Origin: Flavobacterium sp.
GTDB lineage: Bacteria; Bacteroidota; Bacteroidia; Flavobacteriales; Flavobacteriaceae
Reading direction: 5' to 3'
Length of the DNA: 64,000 bases
Assembly: GCA_018401995.1 (NCBI GenBank)
Contig: JAGYJR010000006.1
Location: forward strand, 53,157-117,156
Below are positions 47,508 through 56,180 of the stretch, one piece after another; position 1 is the stretch's first letter; the number at the start of each line of letters is the position of its first letter. The notes under the pieces are model-generated. The model did not search any database, was not told the DNA's origin, and was given only the letters and a program-made list of their open reading frames with translations. The position numbers were made by a program, and so were the translations under genes.

Positions 47508-48083
47508 ATGAAAGGAATAGATAGAAAATCCGAAATTATTAATTGTGCGGCTCAGTTGTTCAAAAACAAAGGCTATAGTGCCGTAACCATGCGCGATATT
47601 GCACAGGCGCTCGATATTAAAGCTGCTAGTTTGTACAATCATATCAAATCCAAACAAGAGATTTTAGTTTTAATTATCATCGAAATTGCTGAAGAATTTA
47701 CCAAAGTAATGAATGAAATTCTCGAATCCGATGCACCTACAATCAATAAAGTGGAACGTGTAATCCAGTTGCATATTGCTATAACAATCAGAAATTCAGA
47801 TGCTTTGGCTTGCCTGAATAATGATTGGATGCATTTAACCGATGACCAATTAGCTTATTTCATACGAATGAGAGAAGATTATGAAAATAACTTCCGAAAA
47901 ATCATCAAAAATGGCGTCGAACAAGGTGAAATTAAAGCTAATAACCAAGAAGTTATGGTGTTTTCAATTCTTTCTACTTTACGGACGCTCTATCTTTGGT
48001 ATGGAAAAACTAACAAAATATCCGCTGAAGAATTACAGAAAAGTATGTCAGAATTATACTTAAACGGCATTACCAATAACTAA
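47508..48083 (+). CDS. TetR-family repressor, probable regulator of paa genes
   Basis: 191 residues from ATG 47508 (MKGIDRKSEI). The N-terminal HTH reads GYSAVTMRDIAQALDIKAAS. The C-terminal ligand pocket region is unnamed. It precedes paaE directly, and three TAAC-N4-GTTA sites surround it. It is probably a repressor released by an aromatic acyl-CoA, as for PaaR-type TetR proteins in other bacteria; the ligand is an inference. Confidence 0.88.
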   Translation: MKGIDRKSEIINCAAQLFKNKGYSAVTMRDIAQALDIKAASLYNHIKSKQEILVLIIIEIAEEFTKVMNEILESDAPTINKVERVIQLHIAITIRNSDALACLNNDWMHLTDDQLAYFIRMREDYENNFRKIIKNGVEQGEIKANNQEVMVFSILSTLRTLYLWYGKTNKISAEELQKSMSELYLNGITNN

Positions 48084-48095
48084 CAGTTGTTAATT
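48078..48095. promoter_or_regulatory. Candidate TetR operator 2 (over the tetR stop)
   Basis: AACTAACAGTTGTTAATT, with the core TAAC-AGTT-GTTA, matches operator 3 in 16 of 18 positions. It includes the tetR stop codon. Confidence 0.7.
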
Positions 48096-48130
48096 TTTTA
48101 CCTATAATATATTTATTTCGAAAAATTACC

Positions 48131-48138
48131 TAAATTTG
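48131..48138 (+). promoter_or_regulatory. -7 box for the paa operon
   Basis: TAAATTTG, exact match. Operator 3 starts 7 bases downstream, across the predicted transcription start. Confidence 0.65.
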
Positions 48139-48145
48139 CATTGTA

Positions 48146-48163
48146 AACTAACATTTGTTAGTT
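48146..48163. promoter_or_regulatory. Candidate TetR operator 3 (paa promoter)
   Basis: AACTAACATTTGTTAGTT has perfect 8-base arms (AACTAACA / TGTTAGTT) around a 2-base centre. Binding here would block transcription of paaE onward. Confidence 0.75.
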
Positions 48164-48179
48164 ATAGTATTTCAAATAT

Positions 48180-49253
48180 ATGGCAAAATTTTATCCAGTA
48201 CAAATAGCTGATATTCAAAAGGAAACCAAAGATTGTTCCGTGGTAACTTTTGATATTCCAAATGATTTAAAAGAAGAATTTAAATTCAATCAAGGCCAAC
48301 ATCTTACTTTAAAAACCACAATAAATGGAGAAGAAGTAAGACGTTCGTATTCTCTTTGCTCTAGTCCATTGGAAGACAAATGGCAAGTAGCAGTTAAGAA
48401 AATTAACGGCGGTTTGTTTTCCACTTTTATAAATACAGAACTTAAAAAAGGCGATACACTAGAAATAATGCCACCTAGCGGTCATTTTTTTAAACCTGTC
48501 GATACAACAAAAGCTAAAAATTACATCGTTTTTGCTGCAGGAAGTGGTATAACGCCAATTCTTTCAATCATAAAAACACATTTAGCTGCAGAGCCAAATG
48601 CAACTTTTAAGTTATTTTATTTGAATAGAACGGTAAAATCTATTATCTTTAAAGAGCAAATTGAACAGCTTAAAAATTTGTATTTCAATAGATTAGAGAT
48701 TTTTCATTTTCTAACCAAAGAACACAGGCCTGTGGAACTTTTCAACGGAAGATTTACCAAAGAAAAGCTACAAGTGATGGCTGAAAAATTATTCGACCCA
48801 AAAGAAATTGACGAATGTTTCATTTGTGGTCCAGAAGATATGATTTTCTTGTTGCGTGATGAGTTGACCGCATCAGGTTTAGATAAAGAAAAAATCCACT
48901 ACGAATTATTCGTAACAGGAATTTCAGAAGAAGATAAAAAACGTGCAGTAACAATCGCTGAAAAGAAAGTAGAAGGAACAGAAGTAACCATAATTGATGG
49001 TGGAAAAGAATTCCATTTCATTATGGAAGCCGATTACGATAATATTTTAGACGGAGCAATCGCTGCTGGTGCCGATTTACCTTTCGCTTGCAAAGGTGGC
49101 GTATGCGGAACTTGCCGTTGTAAAATTGTAGAAGGAACAGCAGAAATGAAAATCAACTACGCACTCGATGAAAGTGAAGTTGAAAAACAATTAACACTGA
49201 GCTGTCAAGCAGTCCCAACATCTAAGAAATTAGTTGTTGATTTTGGAGTTTAA
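48180..49253 (+). CDS. paaE: Phenylacetyl-CoA epoxidase, reductase subunit PaaE
   Basis: 357 residues. An FAD-binding domain (RRSYSLCSSP), an NAD-binding domain (about 110-235, FAAGSGITPILS) and a C-terminal 2Fe-2S domain (CKGGVCGTCRCKI with a later Cys in LSCQAVP) form the electron-transfer chain. It passes electrons from NAD(P)H to the PaaA di-iron site. It is first in the cluster, before paaABCD. Confidence 0.96.
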   Translation: MAKFYPVQIADIQKETKDCSVVTFDIPNDLKEEFKFNQGQHLTLKTTINGEEVRRSYSLCSSPLEDKWQVAVKKINGGLFSTFINTELKKGDTLEIMPPSGHFFKPVDTTKAKNYIVFAAGSGITPILSIIKTHLAAEPNATFKLFYLNRTVKSIIFKEQIEQLKNLYFNRLEIFHFLTKEHRPVELFNGRFTKEKLQVMAEKLFDPKEIDECFICGPEDMIFLLRDELTASGLDKEKIHYELFVTGISEEDKKRAVTIAEKKVEGTEVTIIDGGKEFHFIMEADYDNILDGAIAAGADLPFACKGGVCGTCRCKIVEGTAEMKINYALDESEVEKQLTLSCQAVPTSKKLVVDFGV

Positions 49254-49325
49254 AATTTGTTTCAAGTTTCAAGTTTCAGGTTGTACAACTTCGAACTTTG
49301 AACTTTAAACTTTAAATAAAAAGTT
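49254..49325. repeat. Low-complexity repeat between paaE and paaA
   Basis: Short tandem units of the TTTCAAGTTTCAAGTTTCAGG kind, followed by a GAACTTTGAACTTT type run. Similar strings are scattered in intergenic regions of Flavobacteria. Confidence 0.5.
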
Positions 49326-50282
49326 ATGTCAGAAAAAGAAATTAAAAGTTTAGAAGAAATTTTCGAAGCAAAAATTGCTAGAGACGAAAAAATTGAACCA
49401 AAAGATTGGATGCCAGAGAAATACCGTCAGACGCATATTAGACAAATTTCTCAACACGCGCATTCTGAAATTGTAGGGATGTTGCCAGAAGGAAACTGGA
49501 TCACAAGAGCACCTTCGTTAAAAAGAAAAGTAGCTTTATTAGCAAAAATTCAAGACGAAGCAGGTCACGGTTTGTACTTATACAGCGCTTGCGAAACTTT
49601 AGGAGTCTCAAGAGATGAATTGTACGAACAGCTGCATTCTGGAAAAGCAAAATATTCAAGTATTTTTAATTATCCAACATTAACTTGGGCTGACATGGGT
49701 GCAGTGGGTTGGTTAGTAGATGGTGCTGCTATTATTAATCAAGTGCCATTGTGCGCAACTTCATACGGACCATACGCAAGAGCAATGGTACGTGTGTGTA
49801 AAGAGGAAAGTTTTCACCAACGTCAAGGATTCCAAATCATGATGACATTGGCTGAAGGAACTCCTGAACAAAAGGAAATGGCTCAAGATGCTTTAAACCG
49901 TTGGTGGTTTCCAGCTTTAATGATGTTAGGGCCAACAGACGATGCTTCTGTTCACACCGAACAATCCATGAAATGGAAATTAAAAAGAAAAACCAATGAC
50001 GAGTTACGCCAACAATTCGTAGATCAAACCGTTCCTCAAGCAGAAATGATTGGTTTAACTATTCCAGATCCAAATTTAAAATGGAATCCAGAAACCAAAC
50101 ACTACGAATTCAGTGAATTGGATTGGGAAGAATTTTGGCAAGTAGTAAAAGGTCACGGCCCATGTAATAAAATGCGATTAGACGCTAGAAGAAACGCATG
50201 GAATAATGGCGAATGGGTAAGAAATGCAGCCATGGCTTACGCCGAAAAACAAGAAAATAAAGAAGTAAAACAAGCTATCTAA
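49326..50282 (+). CDS. paaA: Phenylacetyl-CoA epoxidase, catalytic subunit PaaA
   Basis: 318 residues, ferritin-like four-helix fold. Di-iron ligands are seen in [13 protein letters not shown] (ExxH) and [11 protein letters not shown] (ExxxH). It epoxidises the ring of phenylacetyl-CoA with O2. Length matches the family (about 310). paaB, paaC and paaD follow. Confidence 0.96.
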   Translation: MSEKEIKSLEEIFEAKIARDEKIEPKDWMPEKYRQTHIRQISQHAHSEIVGMLPEGNWITRAPSLKRKVALLAKIQDEAGHGLYLYSACETLGVSRDELYEQLHSGKAKYSSIFNYPTLTWADMGAVGWLVDGAAIINQVPLCATSYGPYARAMVRVCKEESFHQRQGFQIMMTLAEGTPEQKEMAQDALNRWWFPALMMLGPTDDASVHTEQSMKWKLKRKTNDELRQQFVDQTVPQAEMIGLTIPDPNLKWNPETKHYEFSELDWEEFWQVVKGHGPCNKMRLDARRNAWNNGEWVRNAAMAYAEKQENKEVKQAI

Positions 50283-50288
50283 TAAGTT

Positions 50289-50338
50289 CTCAGTCATAGT
50301 TTTCAGTGTTTAAACTGCTAACTGCGACTGCGACTGTA
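50289..50338. repeat. CAGT/ACTGCGACTG repeat before paaB
   Basis: Segment with CAGTCATAGTTTTCAG and ACTGCGACTGCGACTG units, related to those at 32031, 54833 and 60492. Confidence 0.6.
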
Positions 50339-50350
50339 AACTATAAAGAA

Positions 50351-50632
50351 ATGAAAAATTGGCCACTTTGGGAAGTATTTATCAGAAGTAAAAACGGACT
50401 AGAACACCGTCATTGCGGTTCATTACATGCAAGCGATGCTACAATGGCATTAGAAAACGCTCGCGATGTTTATACACGTAGAATGGAAGGCGTTAGTATT
50501 TGGGTGGTACCATCAAGCCAAATTACAGCATCAAATCCAGAATTAAACGGAGAAACATTTGAACCAGCAATGGATAAAGCCTATCGTCACCCAACTTTCT
50601 ACGAATTACCTGACGAATTAAAACACATGTAA
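50351..50632 (+). CDS. paaB: Phenylacetyl-CoA epoxidase subunit PaaB
   Basis: 93 residues from ATG 50351 (MKNWPLWEVFIRSKNGLEH). PaaB is a small subunit that bridges PaaAC trimers. Conserved features are HCGSLHASDATMALENARDVYTRR and SIWVVPSSQI. I reject the 15-codon upstream extension, which lies in the repeat. Confidence 0.95.
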   Translation: MKNWPLWEVFIRSKNGLEHRHCGSLHASDATMALENARDVYTRRMEGVSIWVVPSSQITASNPELNGETFEPAMDKAYRHPTFYELPDELKHM

Positions 50633-50644
50633 TAGTTCTTCATT

Positions 50645-50685
50645 GGTATTCCCATCCTTTGGAGGGGTGCCCGAAGGGCGGGGTG
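50645..50685. repeat. CCTTTGGAGGGGTGCCCGAAGGGCGGGG repeat
   Basis: Segment with the hairpin GGGTGCCCGAAGGGC; a well-known type of Bacteroidota intergenic repeat (CCTTTGGAGGGGTGCC). The 136-base gap between paaB and paaC holds no gene. Confidence 0.6.
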
Positions 50686-50768
50686 GTTTTAAGCCATCTC
50701 ATTTATAAAAATAATTTACAAATTCGGTTCAAAAAAACAGTTTCGAGTTTGTAAAAAACTAATTAAAA

Positions 50769-51521
50769 ATGAACAACAATTTAATTCAATATATCTACGG
50801 TATTGCTGATAACTCACTAATCTTGGGACAACGTCTAGGTGAATTGTGCGGACACGGGCCAAGTTTGGAAACCGATATTGCAATGACTAACATCTCTTTA
50901 GATTTGTTTGGCCAAGTAAGAAGTTATTTCCAATATGCCGCCAAAATCCAAGGAAACGACACTACTGAAGACACTATAGCTTTCTTGCGAAAAGAGAGAG
51001 AATATAAAAACGTTCTTTTGGTAGAGCAACCTAATACAGATTTTGCGTACTCGATTACTAGACAATTTTTGTTTGATATGTTCCACATCGAATTATTAAA
51101 CGAATTGCAAAACAGTAAAGACGAAACTTTAGCAGCTATTGCCAAGAAAAGCATCAAAGAAGTAAGCTATCACGTAAGGTTTTCTTCGGATTGGATGCGT
51201 CGTTTGGGCGATGGAACTGAAGAAAGTAACCAAAGAGCGCAAGCTGCAGTAAATGATTTATGGGTTTTTACAGATGAATTGTTTCACCAAACCGATGCAG
51301 ATAAAGCAATGGTTTCAGAAGGAATAGGAGTAGATGTAACCCAACTAAAACAAAGCTATTATCAAAAAGTAAACGCTATTTTAGAGGAAGCAACAATTGA
51401 AGTTCCAAAAATTGAATACTTCCAAAAAGGAGGAAAACAAGGAATTCACAGCGAATACATGGGTTACATTTTAACCGAAATGCAATACATGCAACGCACG
51501 TACCCAAATATGAATTGGTAA
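50769..51521 (+). CDS. paaC: Phenylacetyl-CoA epoxidase, structural subunit PaaC
   Basis: 250 residues, ferritin-like like PaaA but without the complete di-iron ligand set; it stabilises PaaA. Features are the N-terminal YIYGIADNSLILGQRLGELC and the helix VSYHVRFSSDWMRRLGDGTEE. Length matches the family. Confidence 0.95.
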   Translation: MNNNLIQYIYGIADNSLILGQRLGELCGHGPSLETDIAMTNISLDLFGQVRSYFQYAAKIQGNDTTEDTIAFLRKEREYKNVLLVEQPNTDFAYSITRQFLFDMFHIELLNELQNSKDETLAAIAKKSIKEVSYHVRFSSDWMRRLGDGTEESNQRAQAAVNDLWVFTDELFHQTDADKAMVSEGIGVDVTQLKQSYYQKVNAILEEATIEVPKIEYFQKGGKQGIHSEYMGYILTEMQYMQRTYPNMNW

Positions 51522-51540
51522 ATAAAAAAAAATCTGCTTT

Positions 51541-51574
51541 TCTCCCTCTCCTTTGGAGAGGGTTGGGGTGAGGC
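51541..51574. repeat. CTCTCCTTTGGAGAGGG repeat before paaD
   Basis: The core is CCCTCTCCTTTGGAGAGGG, followed by TTGGGGTGAGG. On the minus strand this yields the spurious peptide NPLQRRG seen in many Bacteroidota genomes. Confidence 0.8.
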
Positions 51575-51576
51575 TT

Positions 51577-52077
51577 ATGACAGAACAATTAACACATATC
51601 GACCCAAAACTTTTCGAAATTCTCGAAACAGTTTCAGATCCAGAAATTCCGGTATTATCTATCGTGGAAATGGGTGTGGTGCGCGCTGCACAAATGGTTA
51701 ATAATGTTGCTGAAATTGTCATAACACCCACATACAGTGGCTGTCCAGCAATGGATGTCATTGGCGATGATATCAAACTAGCATTCAAACAAAAAGGAAT
51801 TGAAGCTAAAATAGAATTGGTATTATCACCAGCTTGGACCACCGATTGGATTACACCAAAAGGCAGAAAAGCACTAGAAAAATACGGTATAGCCGCTCCT
51901 TTAGAACCCGAAGCGGACAAAGAAGCATTATTAGGAAATAAAAAATTAGTCAAATGCCCGCAATGCCAATCAACCAATACGAAGTTGGTAAGCCAATTTG
52001 GTTCAACAGCTTGCAAAGCTTTTTTCCAATGTGAAGATTGTCTAGAGCCGTTTGATTATTTTAAATGTTTGAAATAA
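51577..52077 (+). CDS. paaD: Phenylacetate degradation iron-sulfur-assembly protein PaaD
   Basis: 166 residues from ATG 51577 (MTEQLTHIDPKLF). The N-terminal DUF59/MIP18 domain has PEIPVLSIVEMGVV and TPTYSGCPAMDVI; a zinc ribbon (CPQCQ, CEDCLEP) closes the protein. PaaD probably matures the epoxidase metal site. The start is chosen after the repeat. Confidence 0.93.
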   Translation: MTEQLTHIDPKLFEILETVSDPEIPVLSIVEMGVVRAAQMVNNVAEIVITPTYSGCPAMDVIGDDIKLAFKQKGIEAKIELVLSPAWTTDWITPKGRKALEKYGIAAPLEPEADKEALLGNKKLVKCPQCQSTNTKLVSQFGSTACKAFFQCEDCLEPFDYFKCLK

Positions 52078-52086
52078 AATTACAAT

Positions 52087-52118
52087 TGACCTGCAAAGTT
52101 GCAAAACCTTGCAGGTCT
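52087..52118. repeat. GACCTGCAA / TTGCAGGTC hairpin
   Basis: GACCTGCAA and TTGCAGGTC arms separated by about 12 bases; a dispersed Bacteroidota repeat between paaD and the next gene, with no T-run. Confidence 0.6.
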
Positions 52119-52135
52119 TATAACTTAAAATAGGT

Positions 52136-52921
52136 ATGAGCACAAATTCAATTGAATTAAAAATTGAAAATAATATTGCATTCATTGCATTGAACAGACC
52201 CGATGTTTTCAACAGTTTCAACAGAGAAATGGCGTTGTTGTTGCAAAATATTTTAGACCAATGTCAAACAGATGCTACTGTTAGAGCCATTGTTCTAACT
52301 GGAAATGGAAAAGCATTTTGTGCCGGACAAGATTTGAAAGAAGTAACGTCTCCAGAATTAAATCCAGGTTTCAGAAAAATTTTGGAAGAACATTACAATC
52401 CAATCATCCAAAGAATCAGAACTATCGAGAAACCAATCATAGCAGCAGTCAATGGAGTAGCAGCTGGTGCTGGAGCTAATATTGCTTTAGCTTGTGATAT
52501 CGTGGTTGCTACTGAAAACGCATCATTTATTCAAGCGTTTAGTAAAATTGGTTTGGTACCGGATAGCGCAGGAACTTTTTTCTTGCCAAGATTAATTGGT
52601 TTCCAAAAAGCCAGCGCATTAATGCTATCAGGCGATAAAGTATCAGCAAATCAAGCCGAACAAATGGGAATGATTTTTAAAGTATTTACCGAAGAAAATT
52701 TCCAAGAGGAAGTCAATAAATTAGCAGTAACATTGGCACAAATGCCAACAAAAGCTCTAGGTTTAACCAAAAGATTATTGAATCAATCCATGAATAATAA
52801 TCTTGACCAACAACTAGCTATGGAAAGCGATTTACAAATTGAAGCTAGTTCGTCAAATGATTATAACGAAGGCGTAACCGCTTTCGTAGAGAAAAGAAAA
52901 CCAGAATTTAAAGGGAATTAA
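52136..52921 (+). CDS. paaG: Enoyl-CoA hydratase/isomerase family protein, probably PaaG
   Basis: 261 residues, crotonase fold. In the usual first catalytic position (Glu) it has GAGAN, and the second shows GLVPDSAGTFFLPRLIG with Asp143 where PaaG isomerases have their catalytic Asp. PaaG converts the epoxide of phenylacetyl-CoA into the seven-membered oxepin ring. The stretch FCAGQDLKEV binds the acyl-CoA oxyanion region. Confidence 0.88.
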   Translation: MSTNSIELKIENNIAFIALNRPDVFNSFNREMALLLQNILDQCQTDATVRAIVLTGNGKAFCAGQDLKEVTSPELNPGFRKILEEHYNPIIQRIRTIEKPIIAAVNGVAAGAGANIALACDIVVATENASFIQAFSKIGLVPDSAGTFFLPRLIGFQKASALMLSGDKVSANQAEQMGMIFKVFTEENFQEEVNKLAVTLAQMPTKALGLTKRLLNQSMNNNLDQQLAMESDLQIEASSSNDYNEGVTAFVEKRKPEFKGN

Positions 52922-52939
52922 TTTTCTATATTCTGAATA

Positions 52940-53010
52940 AGCTCCATCGGGGCGACCTATTGGTAATAGAAAGATATAATGTTTATAAAAGTCCCATCGG
53001 GACGACATGT
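52940..53010 (+). repeat. REP-like hairpin repeats 1 and 2 upstream of paaH
   Basis: Two units, GCTCCATCGGGGCGACC (52941-52957) and GTCCCATCGGGACGAC (52991-53006), each a short hairpin. The second carries its flank up to the annotated ATG. Similar units occur at 56093, 56142 and 62926-63098. Confidence 0.8.
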
Positions 53011-53015
53011 TAAAT

Positions 53016-54179
53016 ATGAATGTAGCAATAATCGGTTCAGGAACAATGGGAAGTGGCATCGCACAAGTAGCCGCAACTTCTGGTTGTACCGTAAAAATAT
53101 ATGATACCAACGAACAAGCTCTGCAAAAAAGCAAACAAAGTTTAGAGGTAACCCTATCCAAATTAGTTGAAAAAGCCAAGATTGACGAAAACGTAAGAAA
53201 TCGCATTCAAAATGCCATTTCTTACGTGAATACGTTACAAGAATTAGCTGATTCCAATTTGGTTATCGAAGCCATTATAGAAAATTTAGAAATCAAAAGA
53301 AAACTGTTTTCAGAACTAGAATCTTTGGTGGCACCAGAAACTATTTTAGCTTCCAATACGTCATCGTTGTCAATTGCTTCAATTGCAGCTTCATGCCAAA
53401 AACCAGAACGTGTTATCGGAATTCACTTTTTCAATCCAGCGCCATTAATGCAATTGGTAGAAGTAGTTCCGGCAGTGCAAACCAGCGAAGAAGTGTTGAA
53501 AAAATCCGTAAAAATTATTTCAGATTGGAAGAAAGTAGTCGCAGTTGCTAAAGACACACCAGGATTTATCGTAAATCGTGTAGCGCGACCTTTCTACAGC
53601 GAAAGTATCCGTATTTATGAAGAAGGTGTTGCAGATTTTGCCACTATCGATTGGAGTTTAAAAAACATCGGAAATTTTAGAATGGGACCATTCGAACTCA
53701 TGGATTTCATTGGTCACGATGTCAATTATGTCGTTACCGAAACCGTATTTACCGCTTTTTATTTCGATCCAAGATACAAACCATCTTTCACCCAAAAACG
53801 ATTACTAGAAGCAGGCTATTTGGGAAGAAAATCGGGAAGAGGCTTCTATAATTACAATACTACTGTCACATCGAGCGAAGTCGAGATGCCGCAAGTGGAT
53901 ATTAGCTTAGCGAAACAAATTTTTGAACGCGTAATAGTAATGTTAATCAACGAAGCGGCGGATGCTTTGTTTTTAAATATAGCCTCAGCAAAAGACATCG
54001 ATAACGCCATGACCAAAGGTGTAAATTACCCAAAAGGACTATTAGCTTGGGCAGATGAATTAGGAATCGATTGGTGCGTAAATAAATTAGACGAATTATA
54101 CAACGTATACCACGAAGATAGATACAGATGTAGTCCGATTTTACGTCGAATGAATAAAGAGAATAAAACTTTTTTCTAA
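53016..54179 (+). CDS. paaH: 3-hydroxyacyl-CoA dehydrogenase PaaH
   Basis: 387 residues from ATG 53016 (MNVAIIGSGTMGSG). I prefer this to ATG 53007, which lies in the REP-like repeat. The N-terminal NAD motif is GSGTMGSGIAQ; the catalytic His is in HFFNPAPLMQ; two C-terminal domains follow. PaaH oxidises 3-hydroxyadipyl-CoA. Confidence 0.93.
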   Translation: MNVAIIGSGTMGSGIAQVAATSGCTVKIYDTNEQALQKSKQSLEVTLSKLVEKAKIDENVRNRIQNAISYVNTLQELADSNLVIEAIIENLEIKRKLFSELESLVAPETILASNTSSLSIASIAASCQKPERVIGIHFFNPAPLMQLVEVVPAVQTSEEVLKKSVKIISDWKKVVAVAKDTPGFIVNRVARPFYSESIRIYEEGVADFATIDWSLKNIGNFRMGPFELMDFIGHDVNYVVTETVFTAFYFDPRYKPSFTQKRLLEAGYLGRKSGRGFYNYNTTVTSSEVEMPQVDISLAKQIFERVIVMLINEAADALFLNIASAKDIDNAMTKGVNYPKGLLAWADELGIDWCVNKLDELYNVYHEDRYRCSPILRRMNKENKTFF

Positions 54180-54183
54180 AAAT

Positions 54184-54228
54184 AAACTTAGCGAACATTG
54201 CGTAAATTTTTGCGCACTTTGCGGTTAA
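54184..54228. repeat. TTAGCGAACATTGCG / CTTTGCGGTTAAA repeat
   Basis: The unit contains CTTAGCGAACATTGCGTAA and ends CACTTTGCGGTTAAA, a dispersed type seen in many Bacteroidota intergenic gaps. Confidence 0.55.
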
Positions 54229-54238
54229 AAATAAAAAA

Positions 54239-54646
54239 ATGGAAGGAACAAAAATACCATACAAAATGTTAAGCCAAGATGCCTACAGCCAATGGCTCGG
54301 AATCGAAATTCTCGAATGCGAAATCGGTCGATGCAAAGTAGCCATGACGGTTCGCAAAGAAATGCTTAACAGTATGTTCAAAGCCCACGGCGGAATTACG
54401 TATTCGCTTGCAGATACTGCTTTTGGTTTTGCAGCCAATACACACGGAAAATTTGCAGTTTCCATCGAAACTTCAATAAATCACATCGAAGCAGTAAACG
54501 AAGGCGATTATTTAACCGCTGAATCAGTAATAGAAAAAGTCAATAACAAGCTAGGGTTCAATATTATAGAAGTAAAAAGAGGCGATGAATTAGTAGCGCT
54601 TTTCAAAGGAGTCGTTTATCGCACTCAAAAAGATTGGGAAGAATAA
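54239..54646 (+). CDS. paaI: Phenylacetate degradation thioesterase PaaI
   Basis: 135 residues, hotdog fold. The core is HGGITYSLADTAFGFAANT, typical of PaaI, which releases CoA from dead-end acyl-CoAs. It has no membrane segment. The overlapping antisense frame is a shadow. Confidence 0.93.
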   Translation: MEGTKIPYKMLSQDAYSQWLGIEILECEIGRCKVAMTVRKEMLNSMFKAHGGITYSLADTAFGFAANTHGKFAVSIETSINHIEAVNEGDYLTAESVIEKVNNKLGFNIIEVKRGDELVALFKGVVYRTQKDWEE

Positions 54647-54653
54647 AATTTTA

Positions 54654-54777
54654 GAAGCGAATGGCTCGGGCATTTATGTAATCCATTTTCCCGCTTTTCG
54701 TTTCAATCTTTTACAAACCTAACTGGTTTTAGAAACCTGTTAGGTTTGTAAAAGGATTTTCACTTCAATCGGGGCTA
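54654..54777 (-). repeat. Dispersed repeat of the TAGCCC type with an inner hairpin
   Basis: On the minus strand it starts TAGCCCCGATTGAAGTG, contains AACCTAACAGGTTT arms as a hairpin, and ends near GCGGGAAAATGGATTAC. It is the same family as 8848-8929 and 28092-28231 but filled with a different inner hairpin. Confidence 0.75.
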
Positions 54778-54832
54778 GATGGGAAGTGTTAGGTAAAAAA
54801 CAAAATTAAAATTAAAAATAAGTTCAAAGTTG

Positions 54833-54871
54833 CGCAACTGAAAACTGCCAACTGAAAACTGCCAACTGAAA
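54833..54871. repeat. Tandem AACTGCCAACTGAAA units before the thiolase gene
   Basis: The unit CAACTGAAAACTGC recurs two to three times directly before the ATG of the thiolase gene. Confidence 0.65.
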
Positions 54872-54872
54872 T

Positions 54873-56075
54873 ATGGAAGCATACATTATAGACGGAGTTC
54901 GAACTCCAATAGGAAGTTACCAAGGAGCATTAGCCGCTGTTCGTGCCGATGATTTGGCTGCAATTGTAATCAAAGCCATTGTAGAAAAAAATCCAAATAT
55001 TCCAGCAACAGCTTATGATGACGTCATCTTAGGTTGCGCTAATCAAGCGGGAGAAGACAATAGAAACGTAGCAAGAATGGCAGCATTATTAGCTGGATTA
55101 CCGTATTCTGTTCCAGGAGAAACCGTAAATCGTTTGTGTAGTTCGGGTTTATCAGCAGTAATTCATGCTAATAGAGCTATCAAAGCAGGCGACGGACATC
55201 TATTCATCGCTGGTGGTGTAGAACACATGACACGCGGTCCATTGGTAGTATCAAAACCATCAACCGCTTATGGAACTGATAGTAAAATGTATGACAGTAG
55301 CTTTGGATGGCGTTTTGTAAATCCAAAAATGCAGCAAATGTACGGAACAGACGCCATGGGTGAAACCGCAGAAAACTTGGTAGACAAATACCAAATATCT
55401 CGCGAAGATCAAGATGCTTTCGCCTACAACAGCCAAATTAAAGCCACAAAAGCCCAGCAATCAGGCCGTTTAGCGAAAGAAATTGTAGCCGTTGAAATTC
55501 CACAAAGAAAAGGAGAGCCAGTTGTAGTAGCACAAGACCAATTCATCAAATCAAATACAACGCTAGAAGGATTAGCAAATTTACGTCCAGCTTTCAGAAA
55601 AGAAGGAACCGTAACTGCAGGAAACGCTTCTGGATTGAATGACGGAGCTGCGGCAACTATCATTGCATCTGAAGAAGCCGTAAAAAAATACAACTTAAAA
55701 CCATTAGCTAGAATTGTAAGTTCGGCAGTAGTTGGAGTAGAACCAAGAATCATGGGAATCGGTCCAGTTGAAGCTACAAATAAAGCACTAGAAAAAGCAG
55801 GATTAACACTAAACGATATTGATATCATTGAGTTAAACGAAGCTTTCGCTGCTCAAGCATTAGCGTGTACAAGAGCCTGGGGAATTGCCGACAACGATCC
55901 AAGATTAAATCCAAACGGAGGCTCAATTGCTATTGGTCATCCACTAGGAGTTACCGGCGCTAGAATTGCTTATTCGGCAGCATTAGAATTGCAATTAACA
56001 GGAAAAAGATATGCGTTAATCACCATGTGTATTGGCGTTGGTCAAGGTTACGCAGCAATTATTGAACGAGTTTAA
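54873..56075 (+). CDS. paaJ: Acetyl-CoA acyltransferase, 3-oxoadipyl-CoA thiolase (PaaJ type)
   Basis: 400 residues, thiolase fold. The nucleophilic Cys lies in NRLCSSGLSAV (about 90), the His in GHPLGVTGAR and the second Cys in MCIGVGQG. PaaJ cleaves 3-oxoadipyl-CoA to succinyl-CoA and acetyl-CoA, ending the pathway. Position in the cluster supports this use. Confidence 0.93.
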   Translation: MEAYIIDGVRTPIGSYQGALAAVRADDLAAIVIKAIVEKNPNIPATAYDDVILGCANQAGEDNRNVARMAALLAGLPYSVPGETVNRLCSSGLSAVIHANRAIKAGDGHLFIAGGVEHMTRGPLVVSKPSTAYGTDSKMYDSSFGWRFVNPKMQQMYGTDAMGETAENLVDKYQISREDQDAFAYNSQIKATKAQQSGRLAKEIVAVEIPQRKGEPVVVAQDQFIKSNTTLEGLANLRPAFRKEGTVTAGNASGLNDGAAATIIASEEAVKKYNLKPLARIVSSAVVGVEPRIMGIGPVEATNKALEKAGLTLNDIDIIELNEAFAAQALACTRAWGIADNDPRLNPNGGSIAIGHPLGVTGARIAYSAALELQLTGKRYALITMCIGVGQGYAAIIERV

Positions 56076-56092
56076 TTATCTTAAGAATTATC

Positions 56093-56170
56093 TAGCCCCA
56101 TCGGGGCGACCGGTTTGTAGAAATAATAAGGAAGTAGTATATAGCCCCATCGGGGCGACCTATTTACAAA
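56093..56170 (+). repeat. REP-like hairpin repeats 3 and 4 upstream of paaZ
   Basis: Two units, TAGCCCCATCGGGGCGACC at 56093 and at 56142, each followed by a T/A-rich flank of the TTTGTAGAA kind. Confidence 0.8.
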
Positions 56171-56180
56171 GAAAATAAAT

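Noticed and set aside
50306..50350. Upstream extension of PaaB
   Set aside because: It is translated from an ACTGCGACTG repeat and is absent from the family.
51376..52016. Minus-strand open frames over paaC/paaD
   Set aside because: They contain the peptide NPLQRRG or SLTPTLSKGEG, known translation artefacts of the CTCTCCTTTGGAGAGGG repeat.
54283..55828. Antisense open frames over paaI and paaJ
   Set aside because: They are shadows in the -strand of strong genes, with no start context or known similarity.
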